In this document: positions 7,556 to 14,462 of the stretch, one piece after another
Layout of the letters: the number at the start of each line of letters is the position of its first letter
Position numbering within the stretch: position 1 is the first letter of the stretch
Assembly: GCA_017609385.1 (NCBI GenBank)
Contig: JAFCEA010000004.1
Coordinates: forward strand, 1 to 37,730
Reading direction: 5' to 3'
Source: Candidatus Woesearchaeota archaeon
GTDB taxonomy: Archaea; Nanobdellota; Nanobdellia; Woesearchaeales; CG1-02-33-12
DNA length: 37,730 bases
The notes under the pieces: generated by a model
Database searches by the model: none
Told to the model about the DNA's origin: nothing
The model's input: the letters and a program-made list of their open reading frames with translations, nothing else
Program-made: the position numbers and the translations under genes

Positions 7556-7565
7556 AATATATAAA
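7556..7565 (-). promoter_or_regulatory. TATA box of the EF-1A/S10 unit
   Basis: TTTATATATT on the minus strand in the 80-base gap between EF-2 and EF-1A. It predicts a start near 7530 and a leader of about 30 bases with GGAGG. Confidence 0.6.
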
Positions 7566-7582
7566 GGTTTCTATAATAACCT

Positions 7583-9745
7583 TTATTCTTCTGTTTTAAG
7601 GCCTTTTCTTTGCCTTATTTGTTTTATTATCTTTTCCTGCAGCTCATTAGGCAGTTTCTCAAAGTTTTGGTCAACAAGGAAATGGCTTCCTCTGCCTGCA
7701 GTAGCAGACCTTAAGTCAGAGGTCATTCCAAACATTTCTCCAACTGGTAGCTTTCCTTTAACAGTTATATGTTCGCCCTCTTGCTGCATATCAAGCAGTT
7801 GACCCCTTTTATTAGCAATAAGCTTTGATATTTCACCCATGTATTCTGCTGGCGCCTCAAACTGCAATGTCTGTAAAGGCTCGTAGATAACAGGGTTAGC
7901 AAGCATCATAGCCCCCCTTATACCTTCTCTTACAGCAGGATATACCTGCGCCGGGCCCCTATGGATTGCATCCTCATGCAGTTTTACATCCATTAGCATT
8001 ACCTTTACATTAATGCATGGCTCTCTTGCCAGTGGGCCAGCAGACATGACATCCTCAAACATATCCATTACCATCTCAATAACCTCTCCTATATGAACTA
8101 TGCCCCTGCTCATATCTATTAACATATTGCCTTTGTAAATATCCCTTACTTTTCTTGCAACCTTGGCATCCATTCCCAATTCCTGTAGTTTCTCCCAAAG
8201 AGCCTTATCTTTTTTCTTAATCCTCATTTCAGGCAGCTCTTTCTTCTTCATTGCATCCATAAACTCCTTTGATAGAGGCTCTACCTTAAAGTAAAATTTA
8301 TTGTGTTTGTTTGGGCTTTTTCCCTCTACCTCTGAAGATGCTTTTGTGATTGCTTCCCTGTAAACAACAATTGGCGGTGATGTTTTCACATCAACACCTT
8401 TTTCTGTCTTTATCCTGTTTTCAATAACCTCAAGATGTAATTCACCCATTCCATGCATTAGATGCTCTCCTGTCTCTTCATTAATCTCAATCTGTATGGT
8501 TGGGTCTTCCTTGCTTACCCTTCTTAAGACTTCAATAAGTTTTGGTAAGTCAGAGGCCTTTGTTGCTTCAATAGCCTTTGTAACAACTGGCTCAAATATA
8601 TGGGTAATTTGCTCAAAAGGCTCTGTTGGCTCTAAGGTTATTGTTTCGCCTGGCATTGCCTTTACACCTGCAACACCAACTATATTGCCTGCAAGAGCCC
8701 TGTCAACTATCTCTCTTTTTGCTCCATTATAGATAAATACCTGCTGTATCCTAAGATTTTTATTCTCCCTGTTCAAGTAAACATTCATTCCCTTTGTTAT
8801 TGTCCCTGAAAATATCCTTCCACATGATAATTCTCCGGCTTGTGGATCAACAACAATCTTTGTAATAACAAAAAACAATGGTCCTTTTGGATTGCATGAT
8901 AAAAGTGATTTTCCCTCCTCGCTTTCAGGGTCACCCTGCCATATTTTCTTGATTCTATAGCCCTGTGCCTCTACTGGATTGGGAAGGTGGTGAATGACTG
9001 CATCAAGAACAACTTCATGCAAAGGAGCCTTCTCAGCAAGTGGCTTGTGGTCTCCCTTTTCATAAGCATCAATTATATCCTTAAAGCTAATTCCTTTCTT
9101 TTTCATATAATTTACAGACATTGCCCAGTTATGGAATGCAGAGCCAAAGCAAACAGAACCATCCATTACATTAACATTCCATTTATCCTTAAACTCCTTG
9201 TCTGCTATTTCCTTTATCAGCTTATTTACATGATCTATTATCTTTACAAACTTTTCCTGCATCTGATCTGGTTTTAACTGAAGCTCCTTTATCAGCCTGT
9301 CAACCTTATTTATGAACAAAATTGGTTTAACATTTTCCCTTAAAGCCTGCCTTAGAACTGTTTCTGTCTGTGGCATCACGCCCTCTACAGCATCGCAAAG
9401 CACAATAACACCATCAACAGCCCTCATTGCCCTTGTGACATCCCCACTAAAATCTATATGTCCAGGCGTATCGAGTAAATTGATAAGGTAATTCTTGCCT
9501 TCAACATTATGCACCATTGATACAGCTGCTGTATCAATTGTTATCCCTCTTTCTTTTTCATCCTCATGAAAATCAAGAACACATTGCTTTCCTGCAAGCT
9601 CTTTTGACATCATTCCTGCTCCTGCAAGAAGATTATCACTCAGGGTGGTTTTCCCATGGTCAATATGAGCAGCAATACCAATATTTCTTATAAATTCAGG
9701 CTTGTCAGCAAGCTCCATAACCTTTTCAACCATTTTCTCTGCCAT
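7583..9745 (-). CDS. fusA: translation elongation factor EF-2
   Basis: A 720-residue translocase GTPase. G1 is AHIDHGKTT, followed by DTPGHIDF and NKVD. The diphthamide site is kept as DAIHRGPAQ with His595, implying that the diphthamide pathway exists elsewhere in this genome. I place the start at ATG 9745 because GAGG (9752-9755) lies 6 bases before it. An in-frame GTG at 9757 would put the ribosome binding site inside the gene and overlap the NDK stop. It is the last gene of the L7Ae-S28e-L24e-NDK-EF2 run. Confidence 0.96.
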   Translation of the reverse strand: MAEKMVEKVMELADKPEFIRNIGIAAHIDHGKTTLSDNLLAGAGMMSKELAGKQCVLDFHEDEKERGITIDTAAVSMVHNVEGKNYLINLLDTPGHIDFSGDVTRAMRAVDGVIVLCDAVEGVMPQTETVLRQALRENVKPILFINKVDRLIKELQLKPDQMQEKFVKIIDHVNKLIKEIADKEFKDKWNVNVMDGSVCFGSAFHNWAMSVNYMKKKGISFKDIIDAYEKGDHKPLAEKAPLHEVVLDAVIHHLPNPVEAQGYRIKKIWQGDPESEEGKSLLSCNPKGPLFFVITKIVVDPQAGELSCGRIFSGTITKGMNVYLNRENKNLRIQQVFIYNGAKREIVDRALAGNIVGVAGVKAMPGETITLEPTEPFEQITHIFEPVVTKAIEATKASDLPKLIEVLRRVSKEDPTIQIEINEETGEHLMHGMGELHLEVIENRIKTEKGVDVKTSPPIVVYREAITKASSEVEGKSPNKHNKFYFKVEPLSKEFMDAMKKKELPEMRIKKKDKALWEKLQELGMDAKVARKVRDIYKGNMLIDMSRGIVHIGEVIEMVMDMFEDVMSAGPLAREPCINVKVMLMDVKLHEDAIHRGPAQVYPAVREGIRGAMMLANPVIYEPLQTLQFEAPAEYMGEISKLIANKRGQLLDMQQEGEHITVKGKLPVGEMFGMTSDLRSATAGRGSHFLVDQNFEKLPNELQEKIIKQIRQRKGLKTEE

Positions 9746-9753
9746 TTTATTCC

Positions 9754-10251
9754 TCACTTACCATAATGAAATATTTCATCTGCTTTTTTATAATCATATA
9801 CTTCATTTATGCTGAACCAAAGCATTATTTCTTTTTCTGCCTCTTCAGCATTAGCTGAAGCATGAATCATATTTTTTACTGACATTTCTTTGCCATTTGC
9901 ATAATGGAACGAATGATGTGTAAAATCTCCTCTTATTGTTCCAGGCAAGGCCTTGCTTGGCTCTGTATCACCAGTTATTATCCTAACAACATTTATAACA
10001 TCAACACCTTCTAAGACCATTGCTACTATTGGCCCTTCAGTTATATAATCTATGCTTTGCTTCCTGACATTTTCTCCTCTCCTCATAGCAATATCTTCTG
10101 TGTAATGCTTTGCGGCAAATTCTTTGTCTATGCAGACCATCTTAAGGCCAATTATCTTAAGGCCTTTTTGTTCAAATCTTTTTATTACCTCACCAATTAA
10201 GCCTCTTTGCACGCCGTCTGGCTTTATTAAAACAAGTGTTCTTTGTATCAT
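9754..10251 (-). CDS. ndk: nucleoside diphosphate kinase
   Basis: A 165-residue kinase that equalises NTP pools by phosphate transfer through a His. The N-terminus TLVLIKPDGVQRGLIGEVI, the RGDF motif and the active-site stretch NMIHASANAEEAEKEI with His130 are all present. Ser is replaced by Ala after the His (usual NxxHgSDs), a mild variant. It overlaps L24e by 4 bases (ATGA type), so the two are translationally coupled. The C-terminus is about 10 residues longer than the shortest homologues. Confidence 0.95.
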   Translation of the reverse strand: MIQRTLVLIKPDGVQRGLIGEVIKRFEQKGLKIIGLKMVCIDKEFAAKHYTEDIAMRRGENVRKQSIDYITEGPIVAMVLEGVDVINVVRIITGDTEPSKALPGTIRGDFTHHSFHYANGKEMSVKNMIHASANAEEAEKEIMLWFSINEVYDYKKADEIFHYGK

Positions 10252-10445
10252 TTTTTAGTTCCCTTTTTTATATCTTTAAATTCCTGAGTCCATTTTGTTG
10301 TTCTTGGCTTTCTCTTTAGCTTTAGCATATTTTTCTCACATTTTGATGAGCAAAAATATAATATCTTGCCAGTCTTCTGGACATATATCTTTCCAGTTCC
10401 TTTGTTAATATTTTCTTTGCAAAAACTGCACTTCACTTTTATCAT
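10248..10445 (-). CDS. rpl24e: 50S ribosomal protein L24e
   Basis: A 65-residue zinc-binding large-subunit protein with CSFCKENINKGTGKIYVQ and FCSSKCEKN, a C-x2-C and C-x3-C zinc site. It overlaps both neighbours by 4 bases (S28e upstream, NDK downstream), the standard archaeal S28e-L24e-NDK arrangement. Confidence 0.95.
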   Translation of the reverse strand: MIKVKCSFCKENINKGTGKIYVQKTGKILYFCSSKCEKNMLKLKRKPRTTKWTQEFKDIKKGTKK

Positions 10446-10702
10446 CTCCTACCTTGGGTAAGCTTTCTTGCCTCAATCTCTGTTTCCCTAAGCATTAATA
10501 TATCTCCTAATCTTACAGGACCCATTACATTTCTTCTTAAGATTTTGTTAGCATCCCTTCCCTCTAAAACCTTACACCTTACCTGTATAGCCTCGCCCCT
10601 AGTGCCTGTTCTGTCAATTATTTCCTCTACTTTTGCAGGAAAGGCATAGGAAAAACTAACTCCTGTCTTTTTTGCTGTTTCCTTTTTAACTTGAGGTTTC
10701 AT
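10442..10702 (-). CDS. rps28e: 30S ribosomal protein S28e
   Basis: An 86-residue protein containing the S28e core: VEEIIDRTGTRGEAIQVRCK, then GPVRLGDILMLRETEIEARK. The N-terminal 20 residues (KPQVKKETAKKTGVSF) are a basic extension beyond the minimal archaeal S28e. It lies 15 bases downstream of L7Ae and overlaps L24e by 4 bases. Confidence 0.95.
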   Translation of the reverse strand: MKPQVKKETAKKTGVSFSYAFPAKVEEIIDRTGTRGEAIQVRCKVLEGRDANKILRRNVMGPVRLGDILMLRETEIEARKLTQGRR

Positions 10703-10717
10703 ATAAAATCACCTTAA

Positions 10718-11059
10718 TTATTCCTTTAATTTTTTAATTATATCCTTGACTGTGGCTTTTGCTTCACCTTCCTCAATTATTGCAATGCTTGCTGTTCCAA
10801 CACTTATGCCAGCTGCTGCACCAAGCTCTTCTTTGCTAGGCACCTCAACACATAAAACCTCCTTCTCTTTTGACAAAAGTGGTATGTGCATTGTGATTTC
10901 TGGTGGATTAACATTTTTTGCTGTTACAACCAGTTTTGCTATGCCTTTTTCAATAGCCTTTGTTACCTCATTACTTCCTTTCTTTATCCTTCCAGTTGCC
11001 TTGGCAACCTCTATAGCCTCATAAATTTTGTCTACTACTTCTTTTGATATCTCAGCCAT
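10718..11059 (-). CDS. rpl7ae: 50S ribosomal protein L7Ae (kink-turn binding)
   Basis: A 113-residue K-turn binding protein of the large subunit and of C/D and H/ACA guide-RNA complexes. RKGSNEVTKAIEKG-type motif (RIKKGSNEVTKAIEKGIAKLV), followed by VPSKEELGAAAGISVGTASIAI. I choose ATG 11059 because AAGGAGG sits just upstream. An open frame 31 codons longer (to 11152) begins inside the leader and has no family resemblance. The leader of about 100 bases carries a candidate K-turn, which suggests autoregulation by its own product. Confidence 0.95.
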   Translation of the reverse strand: MAEISKEVVDKIYEAIEVAKATGRIKKGSNEVTKAIEKGIAKLVVTAKNVNPPEITMHIPLLSKEKEVLCVEVPSKEELGAAAGISVGTASIAIIEEGEAKATVKDIIKKLKE

Positions 11060-11127
11060 TTTATATTCCTCCTTGATTTGAATTATTATTTTTGAGGATA
11101 ACAAATTCAAGAATCTGCATACCTCAT

Positions 11128-11150
11128 TCAAACCGCAAGCGGTTATCATC
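11128..11150 (-). promoter_or_regulatory. candidate kink-turn in the L7Ae leader
   Basis: On the minus strand, bulge GAT (11150-11148), then GAT, stem AACCG, loop CTTG, stem CGGTT, then TGA (11130-11128). This lines up G-A, A-G and U-U pairs after a 3-base bulge, as in box C/D K-turns. The stem below the kink (C-stem) is weak here. It lies near the predicted transcript start (about 11160). Autoregulation by L7Ae is known in archaea; its use here is inferred. Confidence 0.5.
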
Positions 11151-11183
11151 AATCATTGATTTTTAACTGGGAGTTTTAACCCC

Positions 11184-11192
11184 TTTATAAAG
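11184..11192 (-). promoter_or_regulatory. TATA box of the L7Ae-S28e-L24e-NDK-EF2 operon
   Basis: CTTTATAAA on the minus strand. It predicts a start near 11160 and hence an unusually long leader of about 100 bases before the L7Ae ATG. Confidence 0.6.
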
Positions 11193-11287
11193 TTTGTGGT
11201 ATTTTAGCTATGAAAATACACAAGATTTATATATTAAACTAGAATTTAACTATAATTAGAATAAAATATTTATGATGAGGTGTAAAA

Positions 11288-11434
11288 ATGGTAGAAGCAA
11301 GATGCATGAAATGCAAAAAACAGGTTGAAATAAAAAATCCAGAAGAAGTAGTTATGAAGAATAAGATGAAGGCTATGAAAGGGGTTTGCCCACACTGTGG
11401 AACAAAGGTCTTCAGAATCTTAGGAAAAGCTTAA
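11288..11434 (+). CDS. small zinc-ribbon protein, DUF5679-like
   Basis: A 48-residue protein too short for most gene finders. It starts MVEARCMKCKKQVEIKNPEE and ends KGVCPHCGTKVFRILGKA. Two CxxC pairs (CMKC, CPHC) form a zinc ribbon. It matches the archaeal DUF5679 pattern; function unknown, nucleic-acid or protein binding likely. GAGGTG (11276-11281) is a good ribosome binding site, and TTTATATA at about 11226-11233 a TATA box. Its stop codon overlaps the stop of the convergent prenyltransferase-like gene by 4 bases. Confidence 0.85.
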   Translation: MVEARCMKCKKQVEIKNPEEVVMKNKMKAMKGVCPHCGTKVFRILGKA

Positions 11435-12168
11435 TTTTTTCTTTGATTTTTATTCTGAAAAGCCTCAATTGCCCTAAAGAAATCTATTTTTGTAAAGTCA
11501 GGCCACTGCTTATCTGTGAAAAAAATCATAGAGTTTTTTGAGTCCCAAAGCAAAAGCCCTGAAAATTTCTTGTTATTCTCTATTATTAAATCAGGTGATA
11601 TAAAATATGATGAATAAAGATTTTCTTTGATTAGTTGGTTGTTTATTGATTCAGGATCAATCTTTTCTGATTTTATCTGCCTTGCAATAAGCCTGCAGGC
11701 ATCAACTATCTCTTCATGGCCATCATAATTCACACAAAAATTAAGGAAGAACTTATCATAATCCTTTGTTGACTCTATTATCCCCCTTACCTGATTTACT
11801 ACGCGCTCAGGCAGGTCATACCATTTTCCAAGAACAGATACCTTTATCTGGTTTTTGTGAATTTTTTTATTAGCTATAAGTTCATTGAAGAATTTAGACA
11901 GGTCATCCATTAGAAATGAAAAATTTTCAGAGTTCTTTGCACTGCTTGATAACAGAAATATTGTCATAATAGGTATATTAGATTCTATTTGGACATTCAC
12001 AAGGTTTTTTATTAGATTAGTTCTTTTATTGTATACATCTTCAAGATTTATATTTGGCATGGTTTTCAGCTCTTTCTCCATTGTAATGGCTATATGCCTA
12101 GGCATATCTGCCTTGATTATATGGATTTTCCCCCTTGCTTTTAGGATATCAGTTATCTTCTTGAACAT
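11431..12168 (-). CDS. cis-prenyltransferase (UppS) homologue without catalytic motifs
   Basis: A 245-residue protein with the frame of undecaprenyl/dehydrodolichyl diphosphate synthase: MPRHIAITM (residues 22-30), NYDGHEEIVDACRLIA, SPDLII and LLLWDSKNSMIFFTDKQWPDF. The usual HIAIIMDGNGRWA reads HIAITMEKELKTM, so the catalytic Asp and the GNGR phosphate loop are gone. The RTGGExR segment before the LLLW strand is also missing. It is therefore unlikely to make polyprenyl diphosphate alone. It may be a non-catalytic subunit (as Nus1/NgBR is in eukaryotes) or have a new role. Confidence 0.8.
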   Translation of the reverse strand: MFKKITDILKARGKIHIIKADMPRHIAITMEKELKTMPNINLEDVYNKRTNLIKNLVNVQIESNIPIMTIFLLSSSAKNSENFSFLMDDLSKFFNELIANKKIHKNQIKVSVLGKWYDLPERVVNQVRGIIESTKDYDKFFLNFCVNYDGHEEIVDACRLIARQIKSEKIDPESINNQLIKENLYSSYFISPDLIIENNKKFSGLLLWDSKNSMIFFTDKQWPDFTKIDFFRAIEAFQNKNQRKN

Positions 12169-12265
12169 ATAGCTACTATATGATAAAGAACTTTATAAAG
12201 CTTTTTATTTAAAAAGATTTTTTCTCACAAAGTTTAAATATAGGTCAATGATTTTTTTAGTTAAG

Positions 12266-13123
12266 ATGTTTTTATTCGCTAATGTTACAGCCTTCATAAG
12301 CCTGATTATTGCAAGCATTACAGATATAAAAACCAGAGAAGTGCCGGATTGGCTTAACTATGGGCTTATTATTTTTGGGCTTGGCTCAAGGCTTATTTAT
12401 TCTATTGCTTTATCAGATATTAGTTTCTTCTTATATGGATTAGCAGGATTTTTTGTATTTTTTGTAATAGCAAACCTTATGTTTTATTCTGCACAGTGGG
12501 GCGGTGGCGACAGCAAACTCTTGATGGGCCTTGGAGCAGTGATTGGCCTGAATTTCAATTTTAGGGAAATGCCTTTTCTTCTTATTTTCTGGATTAACAT
12601 AATACTAATAGGGGCAATATACGGGCTTTTCTGGAGTTTTATGGTTGCATTCAGAAATAAGAAAAGATTTTTGAAAGATTTTAAAACAAGAGCCAAAAAA
12701 TCAGCTAAAATAAGAAGATTTTTATTAATAATATGCCTTGCTGTTCTTTTATCTGCATTTTTTATTGATTCTATTGCAACAAGAGTTTTATTGGTTATCC
12801 TTGTTTTTTCAATACTACTAATTTTTTACATATCAATATTCATTAAGTCAGTTGAAAAAACATGCATGCTTAAGCTTGTTGAGCCAGAAAAGCTTACAGA
12901 AGGTGACTGGATTGCAAGAAATGTTATTATTAAGAAAAAAAGAATCTGCGGCCCAAAGGACTTGGGCATTGAAAAAAAGCAGATAAAACAGTTAATTAAA
13001 TTAAAAAGAAAAGGCCTGATAAAAAAAGTCCTAATAAAAGAAGGCATACCATTTGTTCCAAGCTTTTTAGTTGCATTTATTATAACTCTTTGGTTTGGCA
13101 ACTGGCTTTTATTATTCATTTAG
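12266..13123 (+). CDS. archaeal prepilin/preflagellin peptidase (A24 family)
   Basis: A polytopic aspartic protease that cleaves class III signal peptides of archaellins and pilins. The two catalytic Asp are Asp20 in ITDIKTREVPDW and Asp82 in WGGGDSKLLMG. It has about six to seven hydrophobic segments and a cytoplasmic basic stretch (residues 195-255), as in the longer FlaK/PibD relatives. I start at ATG 12266 because a TATA box (12233-12240) lies 26 bases before it, fitting a leaderless transcript. An in-frame ATG at 12248 is possible. No pilin gene is adjacent. Confidence 0.88.
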   Translation: MFLFANVTAFISLIIASITDIKTREVPDWLNYGLIIFGLGSRLIYSIALSDISFFLYGLAGFFVFFVIANLMFYSAQWGGGDSKLLMGLGAVIGLNFNFREMPFLLIFWINIILIGAIYGLFWSFMVAFRNKKRFLKDFKTRAKKSAKIRRFLLIICLAVLLSAFFIDSIATRVLLVILVFSILLIFYISIFIKSVEKTCMLKLVEPEKLTEGDWIARNVIIKKKRICGPKDLGIEKKQIKQLIKLKRKGLIKKVLIKEGIPFVPSFLVAFIITLWFGNWLLLFI

Positions 13124-13190
13124 GAATAAATTCTTGCTGTTTTTATGAAAAAAAGAAACTAATAAATATAAGCTATATTCTTTAATTAAT

Positions 13191-13751
13191 ATGCCTTTTG
13201 AACTTGAAGAAATAAAGAAAATAAGAAAGAGGTTTGGGCTTACGCAGTTTGAGCTGGCCAAGAAAGCACTGGTTTCACAGTCATTGATAGCCAAGATAGA
13301 ATCAAGGAGAATAGATCCAACCTTTACAAAAGTTAAGAAGATATTTGATGTTCTCGATGAATTAAAAAATAAGAATGAGCTTAAAGCAGAGGATATCATG
13401 ACAAAAAAAGTGATCTATGTTAATGCTGATGATAATATAACAAGTGCAATAAACAAAATGAGAAAGCATGAGATATCACAGCTTCCTGTTTTTAATAAGA
13501 ATAATGTTGTTGGCCTTGTTTCAGAAAGCACTATCCTGGACTCAATATCAAGCAATAAACCAGAGAAGACAGCCATGTTAAGAATTAAGGATATTATGCA
13601 GGACTGCCCGCCGATTGTTTCCAGAAAAACATCCACAAGCATTATTTCTAATTTGCTGAAATACTATCCGATCGTCTTGGTGGCCGAAGAAGGAAAACCA
13701 ACAGGAGTAATAACAAAATCAGACATGCTAAGAACTATTTACAAGGGTTGA
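13191..13751 (+). CDS. transcription regulator: HTH plus paired CBS domains
   Basis: A 186-residue protein. Residues 4-48 form an XRE-like helix-turn-helix (FGLTQFELAKKALVSQSLIAKIE). Residues 62-185 are two CBS motifs (EDIMTKKVIYVNADDNITSAI; IKDIMQDCPPIVSRKTSTS), which usually bind adenine nucleotides. An energy- or ligand-sensing archaeal repressor/activator is likely; its target genes are unknown. A TATA box ATAAATATA (about 13161) lies 26-30 bases before the ATG, so it is probably leaderless. Its 3' end overlaps the convergent phosphoesterase gene by 13 bases. Confidence 0.88.
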   Translation: MPFELEEIKKIRKRFGLTQFELAKKALVSQSLIAKIESRRIDPTFTKVKKIFDVLDELKNKNELKAEDIMTKKVIYVNADDNITSAINKMRKHEISQLPVFNKNNVVGLVSESTILDSISSNKPEKTAMLRIKDIMQDCPPIVSRKTSTSIISNLLKYYPIVLVAEEGKPTGVITKSDMLRTIYKG

Positions 13752-14461
13752 TTTAAATTCTTTAATTTTCCAAAATCATAAACCTTGTCAGCCACAACAA
13801 AAACCTCAAAGTTGCTTATGTCTTGTCCAAGGAATGGGCTCAATAATTTCTCACTTAAGACGTCAGTGCCTTCTGTTGCAAGGCAAAAGGATGGCATAAC
13901 AATCAGGCTTTTTCTTTTCCATCTCCCTTTTAAAAAGCATTTGAATTTTTCTGTTCTTATATCCTCTCTCAGTGATATTGCAGGGTGTTCATGAGCTATG
14001 ATTATTGTTTTTGTTTTTTTCAGAATTTCTTTTTTAGGAATCTTATGGCCATGTGTTATTAAAATACCTTTTTTTGTTAAATAATGCTCAACAATCTTAA
14101 TATTTTTTTTCTTTGCAATAGGCCCAATTATTGTATCATGATTGCCTTTAATTAATATAATCTCATCACAAAACTTAGTTAAAAAATCCAATAACCTTAA
14201 TGTTTCCCTCCACTCCTGCTCTGATATTGTTCCAAACTCATGCTTTATATCGCCGTTGATTATTATTTTTAGTTTATCTTTTTTTAACCTTGAGAATATT
14301 TTTGTTAATCTTTTTATAATATCCTTGAACTGAAATTTTGGAACTAATATGCCCTGCTTGTTCAGTGTTTCCTCATAGCCAATATGAAAGTCTGCTAATA
14401 CAAGAATCTTTTCATTCTTAAGCAGAAGCCCCAAATCAATTATTTCAATTCCTTTTATCAT
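13739..14461 (-). CDS. calcineurin-like metallophosphoesterase, Lhr-associated
   Basis: A 240-residue metallophosphoesterase. The metal-binding motifs appear in order: ADFHIGYEE (Asp24, His26), NGDIKHEFG, KGNHDT, THGHK and AHEHPAI. It belongs to the archaeal group related to the bacterial PdeM-type nuclease/phosphoesterase that is often encoded beside Lhr helicases. Here it starts 1 base after the Lhr stop codon, so the pair is one transcription unit and probably one DNA-repair function. The substrate is not known. Confidence 0.88.
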   Translation of the reverse strand: MIKGIEIIDLGLLLKNEKILVLADFHIGYEETLNKQGILVPKFQFKDIIKRLTKIFSRLKKDKLKIIINGDIKHEFGTISEQEWRETLRLLDFLTKFCDEIILIKGNHDTIIGPIAKKKNIKIVEHYLTKKGILITHGHKIPKKEILKKTKTIIIAHEHPAISLREDIRTEKFKCFLKGRWKRKSLIVMPSFCLATEGTDVLSEKLLSPFLGQDISNFEVFVVADKVYDFGKLKNLNQPL

Positions 14462-14462
14462 C

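Noticed and set aside
11060..11152. L7Ae start at 11152
   Set aside because: The extra 31 residues have no counterpart in L7Ae, and a strong AAGGAGG precedes ATG 11059.
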